Below, one piece after another: positions 44,259 to 52,901 of a stretch of 64,000 bases of DNA. Positions within the stretch are counted from its first letter, which is position 1. The number at the start of each line of letters is the position of its first letter. A program made the translations under genes and the position numbers. The notes beneath the pieces were generated by a model, which searched no databases, was not told the origin of the DNA, and was given only the letters and a program-made list of their open reading frames with translations. Source of the stretch: JACCWP01 sp963801045 (GTDB lineage: Bacteria; Actinomycetota; Actinomycetes; Propionibacteriales; Nocardioidaceae); the NCBI GenBank assembly GCA_963801045.1, contig CAWDDC010000003.1, positions 806,001-870,000 on the forward strand. The letters are read 5' to 3'.

Positions 44259-45698
44259 TCAGTCGAGGCGCTCGAACTCGTTGAGTCTCCAGGTCTGGTC
44301 GAACCAGGGTTGGAGTGGTCCGTAGAGCCGGAAGAGCTGGAACCACGACTTGCCGGGGATGGTCTCCACCCAGTTCGACTCGTGGCCGTCGGGGGCGCTG
44401 GGACCGAAGTAGAGGTCGTACGAGCCGTCGTCATTGGCTAGGAGGGTGCCGGTGTTGCTGGCCAGTGCCGGCCAGATGGTTGACGGCACTTGGAGCAGGG
44501 ACCGGGTCTGGGTGTCATAGACGTCGACGGCCCAGAAGTTCTTCGCCGGCGGGTCCGGGTCGACGTGCAGGCGGTATGTCCGGGCACCGTCGAGGAGGTC
44601 GCCGTTGCTGTCGTGGATGGTGTAGGCGTAGGCGGATCCGGCACCGACTCGGGCGTGCGCCATGGCGGGGGTCACCACGGTGGCCAGGTAGTGGAACTGC
44701 GTGCGGGCGTCGAGCAGGCGGGCGCCGTTGCGGAGGAACTCGTGGCTGCCGCCGACGAACGCGTTCTTCCATGACCCGTACAGAGACGCTCCAGGGTCAC
44801 GCGGGGCGTACGCAAGGGTGCGCGCCAGTCCCGCGCCGATCGTCGCGGCCCGGGTGAGGATCGCGCGCATCCGGGCGTCGGGTGCGAACGGCTCTCCGCG
44901 CACGAGACCGATGGCGGCGAGCTGACCGGCCCGTTCGACATCGAGCGCCTCGGTCGGCTCCTCCTGGACCAGCTCGTCGAGCTCCTCGAAGTAGGAGAAG
45001 TCGTTGCTGTGCACGGTGTTCATGACCGCATCCGCCAGGTTGATGAACTCGTTGCCTTCCGGCGAGGCGGTCTGCGAAAGCGGATAGATCCGGGTCTGCT
45101 TCATGGCGGGAACTCCGCCGAGGGCACGGAGCACCACCCAGTTGGTGTAGGTCGGGCAGTGGTAGGTGAAGTACCCGTCGGGGATGTCGCCGTCAAAGCC
45201 GGGTGGCACGAACAGGTAGTTGCCGCCCTTGCCCTGGTCGGGGCCGGCGATGCCCATGTCGGCGACGTAGCGGAACCAGAAGTCGTCGACCACGCACAGC
45301 GACTGCGGTGGTGCCTCTATTACCGTCGGGCCCCACTGCTTGAGGTCGAGGAACGTGGTCCCGTACGTGGTCTCCGTGTTCGGGGTGAGGAAGAGGCTTC
45401 TCGAGTTGGCCCGAGGTTCGGTGATGCCAACGACTCGAGGCGATGAGACACCTGCGGATCTGAGACCGCGACGCATCGCCACCAGGGACGCACCGGGCAC
45501 CGCATTGAGGAACACCTCGACGCCCCGCATCAGGTCCAGGGCGTCATAGGCCCTTGAGACTGTGTCGGGTCGCGGCACACCATCGAAGAACTCGAGCGAT
45601 CCGAACGGCGAGTCCACCGTTTCCGGCGACGACAACGACGCGATTGCCCCACTCAGCTGCTGCGGCGACAAGCCAGACCCATCCGCGCCGGTGCCCAC
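44259..45698 (-). CDS. DUF1254/DUF1214 domain protein
   Basis: Protein of 479 aa with an N-terminal DUF1254 region (about 55-170: RGVEVFLNAVPGASLVAMRRG, then FLTPNTETTYGTTFLDL) and a C-terminal DUF1214 region (about 340-455: GSAYAYTIHDSNGDLLDG, NFWAVDVYDTQTRSLL). No signal peptide is visible from the GTG start at 45698. These domains form a jelly-roll-like fold of unknown function. Neighbours give no clue. Confidence 0.85.
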   Translation of the reverse strand: MGTGADGSGLSPQQLSGAIASLSSPETVDSPFGSLEFFDGVPRPDTVSRAYDALDLMRGVEVFLNAVPGASLVAMRRGLRSAGVSSPRVVGITEPRANSRSLFLTPNTETTYGTTFLDLKQWGPTVIEAPPQSLCVVDDFWFRYVADMGIAGPDQGKGGNYLFVPPGFDGDIPDGYFTYHCPTYTNWVVLRALGGVPAMKQTRIYPLSQTASPEGNEFINLADAVMNTVHSNDFSYFEELDELVQEEPTEALDVERAGQLAAIGLVRGEPFAPDARMRAILTRAATIGAGLARTLAYAPRDPGASLYGSWKNAFVGGSHEFLRNGARLLDARTQFHYLATVVTPAMAHARVGAGSAYAYTIHDSNGDLLDGARTYRLHVDPDPPAKNFWAVDVYDTQTRSLLQVPSTIWPALASNTGTLLANDDGSYDLYFGPSAPDGHESNWVETIPGKSWFQLFRLYGPLQPWFDQTWRLNEFERLD

Positions 45699-46093
45699 AA
45701 TGTCTACTCCAGCCTGTGCTCGGGACTCGTACGATGCGTAACGTCGCAGATGTTCACCAGGTCAGTCCTCACCCACCACGGGTGAGTCGCATGAGGATGC
45801 CCGGCCTCCGGATCTGCGGCCTCCCGATCCGCCGCGTGAGACGCATCATTCGGATGCCGGCGGAACCCGGGAGCATCAGCCTTCCGTCGGCTGCAACGAC
45901 GGCGCCCCGGCTCGCGGCTGGTACCCGGAGTACACCTCCGAACCGGTCCCCGAGGCCGGACGCCTAGTCCGGATGTCGTGAGCCGGTGATGATGAGCGGC
46001 TCTGCCCAGACCGACGCGCTTGATGTCCCGCTGGCGATCTCATCCTGGACGAGCGCGCTGCCGGGCGACGCGCTGCGGGCGTAGGGTCGCAAC
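45699..46093. other. Intergenic region, no gene recognised
   Basis: About 395 bp. One plus-strand frame around 45850-45985 reads NDGAPARGWYPEYTSEPVPE and stops at a TGA, but it has no start or Shine-Dalgarno. It may be a gene relic. The promoter of the serine hydrolase at 46094 should lie at the right end. No hairpin or repeat stood out. Confidence 0.4.
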
Positions 46094-47608
46094 GTGGGTA
46101 CGCGGCGCCTGCAAGAGACGGTGGAGAAGGGCTTGTGGCCGCTGGTCGAGATCTTGATCGGCTCGCACGAGGTGGCTGGCCTGGCGGTCGCGGTGGTGCG
46201 CGACGAGGAAGTCGTCTCGCGCGGATTCGGCGTCCGCGACGTCGGCAGCGGCACGCCGGTCACACCGGAGACGATGTTCCACCTGGCGTCGGTGTCCAAG
46301 CCCTTCGTCGCGACCGCGATCGTGTCGCTGGCGACCACTCGGAACGGCGGCGCACGGGCGCTCGCGCTGGATGCCCCGATCATCGACTGGGTGCCGGAGT
46401 TCACGCTCGCAGACGGTCGGGCAGGGGAGGTCACCGCCCGGCGTCTGCTGAGCCACTCGAGCGGTCTCCCCGACGTCGCCGACTACGGCTGGCACGACCC
46501 CCAGCTCGACGATGACGCCCTCAGCGAGTTCGCTCGCAGTCTGTCGGGCTGGCGGCTGCAGGCGGAGCCGGGCTCGGCGTTCGCCTACTCCAATGCCGGG
46601 TTCGAGCTCCTCGGGCTGTTGCTGTCCAGGGCCACGGGCTCGACGTTCGAGAACGCTGTCCAGGAGCAGGTCCTGACCCCGCTCGGGATGCGGAACAGCA
46701 CCTTCCTGCGCGCCGAGGTGCCCGGGCAGCTGGCTGCCTCACCGCACGTGGGGATGCCGCTGGTGGTGCCCGAAGGTGCCTATCCCTACACGAGGCGCCA
46801 CGCCCCCAGCTCGACCCTGCACTCCAACCTGGTCGAGATGTGTCGCTGGATGGTGGCCCACTTCGAGCCGGCCGAGATCGCTGCTGGGGGCGCTGACCCG
46901 CAGTGGGTACGGCTCGATGCCGGGCTGCTCGACCTGATGCGGCGGCCGGTGGTGCCGATGGGTCAGCCTCCGTGGGAGGAGGCCGCAGGGCTCGGCTGGG
47001 CTCTTGGCAGCTACCGCGGGCACCGAACGCTGAGCCACAGCGGTGCGGACCCCGGGTTCGGGACGAAGCTCGTGCTCGTACCCGAGCTGCGGACCGGGGT
47101 GGTCGTGCTGGCCAACTCCAACACCGCCCCCACGGGGACCGTCGCGAGGGCGGCGCTCGACATCGCCCTCGCGGACGTCCCCCTCTCGGTGGGTGCTGGT
47201 ACGACGCCCGAGAAGCTGGGCGAGGGGGTGGCGGAAATGAGTGCCCTGCTGCCCCCGGTGGTCGGCCCCGTCGCCGAGACGCTGGCAACGTCGGGGCCCG
47301 ACGCCGCGCAAGCGACGTTAGACCGACTGGCCGCTGTCGAGCCGGCCGAGTTCGACCTCGACGACGAGGGGTTCAGCGACGCCGTGTGGGGAGCGATCGA
47401 GCTGCACCGCACCAGCCTGGTCTGGCCGCTCCTGCGCTTGTGGACCGATCTGCGCCCGGACTCCTCCGATGCCTGGACGATGACCGGATGGGCCCATCAG
47501 GTCGATGGGCAGCTCGAACTGGCGAGGAGTCTCCTGCAACGCGCGCTCGACCTCGACCCCGACAACGAGGAGGCCGCGCTGCTCATGAGCAGCCTCGCCT
47601 CGGCATGA
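46094..47608 (+). CDS. Serine hydrolase of the beta-lactamase/class C PBP family with TPR-like tail
   Basis: Protein of 504 aa with catalytic S66-V-S-K69 and Y165-S-N, plus LSHSGADPGFGTK as the third-motif region (H-S-G). The C-terminal 70 residues (AWTMTGWAHQVDGQLELARSL, RALDLDPDNEEAALLM) look like a TPR helix pair, unusual for the family. No signal peptide, so probably a cytosolic esterase or peptidase. GTG 46094. Paralogous to the protein at 24841. Confidence 0.87.
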   Translation: MGTRRLQETVEKGLWPLVEILIGSHEVAGLAVAVVRDEEVVSRGFGVRDVGSGTPVTPETMFHLASVSKPFVATAIVSLATTRNGGARALALDAPIIDWVPEFTLADGRAGEVTARRLLSHSSGLPDVADYGWHDPQLDDDALSEFARSLSGWRLQAEPGSAFAYSNAGFELLGLLLSRATGSTFENAVQEQVLTPLGMRNSTFLRAEVPGQLAASPHVGMPLVVPEGAYPYTRRHAPSSTLHSNLVEMCRWMVAHFEPAEIAAGGADPQWVRLDAGLLDLMRRPVVPMGQPPWEEAAGLGWALGSYRGHRTLSHSGADPGFGTKLVLVPELRTGVVVLANSNTAPTGTVARAALDIALADVPLSVGAGTTPEKLGEGVAEMSALLPPVVGPVAETLATSGPDAAQATLDRLAAVEPAEFDLDDEGFSDAVWGAIELHRTSLVWPLLRLWTDLRPDSSDAWTMTGWAHQVDGQLELARSLLQRALDLDPDNEEAALLMSSLASA

Positions 47609-47609
47609 A

Positions 47610-48173
47610 TCAGGAGGCAGCGAGCAAGCCCGCTGCTCTGAGGATCGCCGGCAGGACGACGAGGACACTGGCCAGCACGAGGGGCGCTCCACAGGCACCG
47701 ATCACCTTGATGCGAGTGCCGAGCCCGGCCCGGCGCGCGTGCGAGCTCGCGAGGATCCCGAACCCCGCGGCAGCCAGCATGAAGGCAAGCACGTACGCCA
47801 CGGATGCGGCGTCGACCTGGTCAGCGTCACCGGCGATACCGGCGAGCATGACGAATGCCTGGGTGATGCTGCCGACGACGTACACCGTCAGGGTGGCGAA
47901 TGCCGCCCACAGCAATGTCCCGACGGTCCGCGGTGCGACGAGTCGGGGATGGACGGCGAGCACGGCCAGGACCACCCCCGCCAGCTTGAGGACGGCCACG
48001 AACCAGTTCACCACCGAGAGCGCCGCCTCGTCGTCGGCGTATCGCCCCGTCTCGAAGTGGTCCGTCAGCTCGAACCAGACGCTGATCGCGGCGAAGCCAG
48101 CGCACCAAACCGCCACGAGGACGCCGACCGCTACGACTGCCCGGCCGGGCCCTTCAGACTCGACGCACGCCAT
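47610..48173 (-). CDS. Polytopic membrane protein of unknown function
   Basis: Protein of 187 aa with about five membrane helices: AVVAVGVLVAVWCAGFAAIS, WFVAVLKLAGVVLAVLAV, VGTLLWAAFATLTVYVVG, VAYVLAFMLAAAGFGILA and GAPLVLASVLVVLPAILRAA. ATG 48173 chosen. It follows the DoxX-like gene by 20 bp and may share its transcript. DUF4386-like by hydropathy pattern; not certain. Confidence 0.65.
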   Translation of the reverse strand: MACVESEGPGRAVVAVGVLVAVWCAGFAAISVWFELTDHFETGRYADDEAALSVVNWFVAVLKLAGVVLAVLAVHPRLVAPRTVGTLLWAAFATLTVYVVGSITQAFVMLAGIAGDADQVDAASVAYVLAFMLAAAGFGILASSHARRAGLGTRIKVIGACGAPLVLASVLVVLPAILRAAGLLAAS

Positions 48174-48193
48174 ACGTCCGTGCACCGTGCTGA

Positions 48194-48577
48194 TCAGGCA
48201 GTGAAGGACTCGGGTCCGAACCGGCCGACCGCGATGAGGACGGCGAGTGCCACGTAGACGGCGTTGACCATCACCAGCTTGAACTGGCCGAGGCGCGCGT
48301 GGGTGGTCATGGCTCCGATCATCAGGGCCATCCAGCACACCGCGGTGACCGGCACCATCACCGGCGCGACGTCCACGACGGCTGGGAGGATCAGACCGAT
48401 CGCCGCCAGCAGCTCGAGCACGCCGAGCGTCTTCACGAACGCGGGACTCACGCCGCGCGTCCAGGCCGCTCCCTCGTGGTGCTCCAGCTTCCCCTTGGGA
48501 ATGAAGGTCTTGGTGAAGCCGCCGGTCAGCGCGACCAGCGCCAAGAGGCCGGCCGCGATCCACAGGATGATGTCCAT
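48194..48577 (-). CDS. DoxX-like family membrane protein
   Basis: Four-helix membrane protein of 127 aa. The core is WIAAGLLALVALTGGFTKTF, then LGVLELLAAIGLILPAVVDVA, with GAMTTHARLG between the last helices, the DoxX signature region. The family is linked to quinol/thiosulfate oxidation or membrane stress in other bacteria; the role here is unknown. ATG 48577 has GAGGAGC upstream. Confidence 0.83.
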   Translation of the reverse strand: MDIILWIAAGLLALVALTGGFTKTFIPKGKLEHHEGAAWTRGVSPAFVKTLGVLELLAAIGLILPAVVDVAPVMVPVTAVCWMALMIGAMTTHARLGQFKLVMVNAVYVALAVLIAVGRFGPESFTA

Positions 48578-48649
48578 CGTTGCTCCTCGAGCTTTCAGGT
48601 TCTGTCGTGACTCAGTTGACGGGGCTGCGGAGTTCCGAGAAGAACGACC

Positions 48650-48665
48650 CGGCGCCGCGGCGCCG
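48650..48665. repeat. GC palindrome in DoxX/DinB divergent region
   Basis: CGGCGCCGCGGCGCCG is a perfect 16-bp palindrome between the divergent DoxX-like and DinB-like genes. It could form a cruciform or bind a protein, but GC composition alone makes such palindromes fairly common here. Confidence 0.3.
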
Positions 48666-48780
48666 TCTGCAGAGCTCTGCGCGGGTCTCGCGCTCGTTCT
48701 CTGAGACGAAGGAGGTCGGCGTGCTGTGACATCGACGCCTGGTCGCCGAACGCGCCACCAGCCTTCACTAGCCTGTGCGC

Positions 48781-49512
48781 ATGCGGCGCTTCGACGACGA
48801 GGACCTCACCGGCGCGGAGTTCCGCGAGTGCGACCTGAGCGGGGCCCGGCTGGTCGGCGTGGTGATGCAGGGCGCCGAGATCGACGGCTTGGTGACCGAC
48901 CTCATGGTCAACGGGGTCCAGGTCATGCCCTACGTCGAGGCCGAGCTCGACCGCCGGCACCCGGTGCGGCTGCTGATCCGGTCCGACGACCCGGCCGACC
49001 TTCGGGAGGCCTGGCGGCAGCTGCGGGCCGACTGGGCCGCCACCACCGAGCGGGTCCGGTCAATGCCCGAGGGAAGTGAGCACCGCGGCGTCGACGGCGA
49101 GTGGTCGATGGTGGAGACCCTGCGTCACCTCGTCTTCGTGCACGACTCGTGGTTCCGACGTTGCGTGCTCGGGCGGACCGAGCCCTTCACGCCCATGGGT
49201 CTGGCATCAGCGTTCGTGCCCCACCAGGAGGAGCAGGGGCTCGACCCGTCCAGCCGGCCGAGCCTGGACGAGGTGCTGGACGTACACGACCGGCAGGCGT
49301 CGGAGCTCGCGGCGTGGCTGGCCGATGTGACGCCCGAGCAGCTCGCGCGCACCGCACCGGTGCCCTCCGGCGACGGATGGCCCCCGTACGCCAGGGGGCG
49401 GTCTGTGCTGCAGTGCCTTGGCACCCTCCTCAACGAGGAGTGGGCGCACCACGGTTTCTGCGTACGCGACCTCGACACGCTGTCGGGCGAGGAGTCTCCA
49501 CCGCGAGGATGA
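48781..49512 (+). CDS. DinB-like (bacillithiol/mycothiol transferase fold) protein with pentapeptide start
   Basis: Protein of 243 aa. Residues 1-40 read as pentapeptide-like repeats (DLTGAEFRECDLSGARLVGV). A DinB four-helix domain follows (about 75-235) with putative metal His in ETLRHLVFVHDSW and NEEWAHHGFCVRD, a common DinB triad. Such proteins are thiol-dependent detoxification enzymes in actinobacteria. An in-frame GTG lies two codons upstream. Confidence 0.8.
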   Translation: MRRFDDEDLTGAEFRECDLSGARLVGVVMQGAEIDGLVTDLMVNGVQVMPYVEAELDRRHPVRLLIRSDDPADLREAWRQLRADWAATTERVRSMPEGSEHRGVDGEWSMVETLRHLVFVHDSWFRRCVLGRTEPFTPMGLASAFVPHQEEQGLDPSSRPSLDEVLDVHDRQASELAAWLADVTPEQLARTAPVPSGDGWPPYARGRSVLQCLGTLLNEEWAHHGFCVRDLDTLSGEESPPRG

Positions 49513-49544
49513 CCGCTTGCGCGGCGATGGGACACCACGGCACC

Positions 49545-50144
49545 TCAGGATGTTCGTCGACGACGCGCCCAGTCCGTGAATGCCTGCTGGACGTCATCGA
49601 AGAAGGCGGTCTTGGCGCGGGTGTAGTCGTCGTAGTCAGACTTGCCGATGTTGTTCTCCGACAGTTGGCGTTTGGTCTGTTCGTACCGAGCTCGCTCGGC
49701 CGGGTGCGCTCGTAGCCAGTCACGAAACCACGTCGTGTACCGACCCCACGGGGAGTCGCTCCTCCGCACATGGAGGATGACGGACTCCTGGCGATGCACG
49801 TACAACCGCTTTTCCCACACCTCGTCCGGCGGCTGCTCGTCGCCGCGCGGAATGTCTCGGCTCACTCCTGGCGAGTCCGGACGGGAGCCACGAGCTCGGT
49901 CGAAGCCGAGGGGTTCCATGCGTGGGACGAGCTGGGCGTGCGTCGGCAGCGGAAGCATCCGCACCTGCAGGTCGATGTACGGCTTCGCGGCCAGACCGGG
50001 CACCGACGTGGAGCCGATGTGGTCATAGACCGCCTCGTCGGCACCTGGGAGGCCGCCCAACGCCTGCTCGACGTGGACAAGATGTCGAGTTGCCCGTCTG
50101 CCCCACGCCGGGTCGTGCTCATGCAGTGCGGCTGGGTTGTCCAT
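49545..50144 (-). CDS. GrpB family protein (nucleotidyltransferase fold)
   Basis: Protein of 199 aa with the UPF0157/GrpB core YDHIGSTSVPGLAAKPYIDLQVRM (G-S-T-S nucleotidyltransferase motif and metal Asp), then VILHVRRSDSPWG and FRDWLRAHPAERARYEQTK. ATG 50144 has GGGAGA upstream. Members sometimes fuse to CoaE or transfer nucleotides; the substrate is unknown. Confidence 0.85.
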   Translation of the reverse strand: MDNPAALHEHDPAWGRRATRHLVHVEQALGGLPGADEAVYDHIGSTSVPGLAAKPYIDLQVRMLPLPTHAQLVPRMEPLGFDRARGSRPDSPGVSRDIPRGDEQPPDEVWEKRLYVHRQESVILHVRRSDSPWGRYTTWFRDWLRAHPAERARYEQTKRQLSENNIGKSDYDDYTRAKTAFFDDVQQAFTDWARRRRTS

Positions 50145-50169
50145 CTGGTCTCCCACCCGACCAGGCGGG

Positions 50170-50814
50170 TCAGCTGACGAGCGCGGTCAGGTAGTAGCAG
50201 GCGACCTCGGACGTCCCGCCGTAACCCTCCGGCAGATAGGTGGCTGGACCCGTGATCTGCAGTGGCGTCCAGACCCCCTCGCTCCGGAGCCGGTCGACCA
50301 CCGCTGGGCACGTGCGGGAGTGCCACAGGTCCTCGCGCTGTGTCGCCACGACGAGACCGCCCGGCCGGGCCACCCTCGCGAACTCCCGCCACACGGCCTC
50401 AACGTCCGGTAGGTAGGTCATCACCCCCACACAGACAACTGCGTCGACGCTGTCATCCTCGAAGCCGAGCCGCTGCTGGAGATCTGCGTGCTCGAGCGAG
50501 TCGTACGCTCCGCACTGCTCGGCGATCTCGAGAGACGCGTGCGAGATGTCGATCCCGAGGATCTTCCCAGCGAATCCTTGCGTGCGAAGGGCTCGCCCGA
50601 CCAGCCCGGTGCCGCATCCCACGTCGAGCACCGAGCCCGCCCCGGGGTGCCGGGTGACGACGGTCTCCGCCACCACCGTGGGAGCACGGTAGGACCACGA
50701 GGCCAGGTCGTCGTCGTAGCTCTGCGCCCACTCGTCGTACCGGTCGGCGACCTCCCCGGCATCGCTCGAGCCTTGGTGCAACCAATCACCGATGGGGACA
50801 GCGTCGGGAGCCAT
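50170..50814 (-). CDS. Class I SAM-dependent methyltransferase
   Basis: Protein of 214 aa with SAM motif I VLDVGCGTGLVGRAL (about 62-76), motif II ILGIDISHASLEIA and later VCVGVMTYLPDVEAVWREF with RPGGLVV. ATG at 50814 directly follows an in-frame GTG. Located 25 bp upstream of the GrpB gene on the same strand. The ATG could also be the second codon. Confidence 0.85.
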   Translation of the reverse strand: MAPDAVPIGDWLHQGSSDAGEVADRYDEWAQSYDDDLASWSYRAPTVVAETVVTRHPGAGSVLDVGCGTGLVGRALRTQGFAGKILGIDISHASLEIAEQCGAYDSLEHADLQQRLGFEDDSVDAVVCVGVMTYLPDVEAVWREFARVARPGGLVVATQREDLWHSRTCPAVVDRLRSEGVWTPLQITGPATYLPEGYGGTSEVACYYLTALVS

Positions 50815-50915
50815 CACGCCAGCGTCTCACGCGACAGCACCGGCGCGACGACCCCAGGCCTCACCGCGGGCAGCCCCAGGACGGAAGGCAAGAACGGGCG
50901 AGGTCTCGACCGCCC

Positions 50916-51566
50916 TCACGGCGCCGGGATGAGGAGTACGCGGGTCCAGACGTCGACGACGAGATCGGCGTACTGGCCGGGGGTGTAGCCGGCGTCGATG
51001 AGCAGCTGGAAGTACTCCGGTGAGTTCATCGACCACACCAGGTCGGCTGCCTGCTCGTCGGTGAGATCGGGGCGCAGCCGGCCGGTGCCACGCAGCTCGG
51101 CTGCCAACAGCCTCATGTTCGCGCGTCTGCGGCGGCTGATCGACTGTCGGAGGTCCCGACACTCCCGTTCGCGAGCGCCGGCCTCACGCAGGGCCAGGTC
51201 GAGCGGCACGGTGCGCGGCAGAAGGTCGGCGAGCGCGTCCGCGTAGAGGCGGATCTTGTCCTCGGGCTCGGACGCCTCCCGGATCCGCCGCACGTAGCCA
51301 CGCTCCTCCGCCGGGACAGGTTCCTCGGAGGAGCCCAGGATCATGTCGTGCACCGCCAGCAGCAGCTGCGGCTTGCGGCCCACGCTCGCGTACACCGTGT
51401 CGACCGAGACCTTGGCGCGGCGGGCGACGTCCGCCACCGACGTCTCCGCGTACCCGCGTCCGGAGAACAGGGCTCTGGCCGCACGCAGCACGGCTCGGCG
51501 GGTGGTCGCGGCCTGCTCGCGACGGGCCGGCGAGTGGTATCGGCGGGTGTTGACGGAGTCGGTCAC
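50916..51566 (-). CDS. TetR family transcriptional regulator
   Basis: Protein of 216 aa with N-terminal helix-turn-helix REQAATTRRAVLRAARALFSG to VADVARRAKVSVDTVYASVGRK, and a helical effector domain. Divergent from a cupin-domain gene at 51626. An AT-rich dyad between the two is the likely operator. Effector unknown. Confidence 0.85.
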   Translation of the reverse strand: MTDSVNTRRYHSPARREQAATTRRAVLRAARALFSGRGYAETSVADVARRAKVSVDTVYASVGRKPQLLLAVHDMILGSSEEPVPAEERGYVRRIREASEPEDKIRLYADALADLLPRTVPLDLALREAGARERECRDLRQSISRRRRANMRLLAAELRGTGRLRPDLTDEQAADLVWSMNSPEYFQLLIDAGYTPGQYADLVVDVWTRVLLIPAP

Positions 51567-51580
51567 GGGGGCCTAGCGTA

Positions 51581-51616
51581 CCAATATTCGTCCGAAGTTG
51601 TTTCGGGCTAAATTGG
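51581..51616. promoter_or_regulatory. AT-rich dyad between TetR and cupin genes
   Basis: The 36-bp segment has outer arms CCAAT and ATTGG with inner TCCGAAG and TTTCGGG, an imperfect palindrome with a one-base offset. It stands out in GC-rich surroundings and sits where both promoters must be. Candidate TetR operator. Confidence 0.5.
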
Positions 51617-51625
51617 GTGGTGGCC

Positions 51626-52138
51626 ATGACCGGTCCGGACGCGCAGCAGGACATCGTGGTGGCGTGCGAGACCGGCAGCGGCCGCGGCACCTGGGCGATG
51701 GGGTCTCTCTTCGAACACCTCGCCGGGCCCGAGCACACCGGCGGGGCACTGGGGGTCGCCATGGTGACCCAGCCGCCGGGCATCGCCACGCCGTTGCACC
51801 GTCACCACAACGAGGCCGAGGCCTTCTTCCTGATCGACGGCGAGATGACCTATCTCGCCGGCGAGGAGACGTACGAGCTGGCGGCCGGCTGGTTCATGTA
51901 CCTGCCCCGAGGCGTGCCCCATGCCTTCCGCATCCGGGGTGACCGACCGGCGCGCTTCGTCGCGCTCACTGTCCCCGGCGGACTGCTCCGCCTGTACGAC
52001 GAGGTCGGTGTGCCGGCCGCCGCGATGCGCATCCCCGAGGACGGCGAGGGTCGCTCCCTGGCCGAGGAGATCGGCCGCTGGAACGAGGTAGGCCCTCGCT
52101 ACGGTCTCGAGGTCGTCGGGCCACCCATCCCCGAATAG
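51626..52138 (+). CDS. Cupin domain protein
   Basis: Protein of 170 aa with the cupin motif 1 PLHRHHNEAEAFFLIDGEMTY (G-x5-H-x-H-x3,4-E) and motif 2 PRGVPHAFRI. The three His and one Glu can bind a metal, so it may be a dioxygenase or an isomerase, or just a sensor. ATG 51626 chosen over GTG 51617 and 51620, both in-frame. Likely controlled by the divergent TetR. Confidence 0.82.
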   Translation: MTGPDAQQDIVVACETGSGRGTWAMGSLFEHLAGPEHTGGALGVAMVTQPPGIATPLHRHHNEAEAFFLIDGEMTYLAGEETYELAAGWFMYLPRGVPHAFRIRGDRPARFVALTVPGGLLRLYDEVGVPAAAMRIPEDGEGRSLAEEIGRWNEVGPRYGLEVVGPPIPE

Positions 52139-52253
52139 GGCAGGGCAGGTGAACCCGCGGCAGCGAATCGCGCGGCAGCGGCCACTGCATGACCTGCCCG
52201 ATCATCCGCGAGCCAGTCGACTACTGATGCCCCGCAGCCGGTAGACAGACTCG

Positions 52254-52889
52254 GTGGACACCACGTCGCCGTTGTTCCTGGCACTGGACCTGACGGGCGC
52301 CTTCGCGTTCGCGTTGAACGGATCGCTGACAGCGATCCGGGTGGCGAGGCTCGATGTGGTCGGCGTGATCACCCTGGGCATGATCACTGCCCTGGGCGGA
52401 GGGATCATCCGCGACGTTCTGCTCGGGTCGCTGCCCCCCGCGACGTTCAGCGACTGGCGCTACCTCGCGGTGGCTGCGTTCGGCAGCCTGGTGGCGTTCA
52501 CGCTCGGGCGTCGTCTGGACCGGTGGACCAACCCGATCCTGGTGTTGGATGCGGCCGGCCTGAGCCTGTTCGCGGTCAGTGGGGCCGTCGTGGCGATGGA
52601 GCTCGGCGTAGGTTTCGGACAGGCGGTCATCCTCGGCGCGATCACCGGAGTGGGCGGCGGGACCATGCGGGACGTGCTGATCGGCCGCGTCCCGATCGTG
52701 TTGCGCAGCGAGCTGTACGCGATCCCGGCGCTGGTCGCGGCACTGGTTGTCGTGACTGCGGACACGCTCGGGATCTATGGCGTCGCGACAGCCGTAGGTG
52801 CGGCCGCGCTCTGCTTCGTCATCCGGATGCTGGGAGTGCGCTTCGACCTCGACGCCCCCCGGCCGCCCGGTCCCGGCCCCTCTGCATGA
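52254..52889 (+). CDS. TRIC/UPF0126 family membrane protein (YadS/YeiB type)
   Basis: Protein of 211 aa with seven predicted membrane helices and the internal duplication of this family: GMITALGGGIIRDVLLG in the first half and GAITGVGGGTMRDVLIG in the second. Prokaryotic TRIC-like channels conduct cations or amino acids such as glycine. GTG 52254 chosen. Ends 12 bp from the convergent Nramp-like gene. Confidence 0.87.
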   Translation: MDTTSPLFLALDLTGAFAFALNGSLTAIRVARLDVVGVITLGMITALGGGIIRDVLLGSLPPATFSDWRYLAVAAFGSLVAFTLGRRLDRWTNPILVLDAAGLSLFAVSGAVVAMELGVGFGQAVILGAITGVGGGTMRDVLIGRVPIVLRSELYAIPALVAALVVVTADTLGIYGVATAVGAAALCFVIRMLGVRFDLDAPRPPGPGPSA

Positions 52890-52901
52890 CGCGAGCAGCG
52901 C

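Noticed and set aside
45850..45985. Possible gene tail in the gap before the second serine hydrolase
   Set aside because: Only a stretch containing GWYPEY without a start; not enough to assign a gene.
48650..48665. Strong terminator at the GC palindrome
   Set aside because: It has no loop and lies between divergent gene starts, where a terminator would be misplaced.
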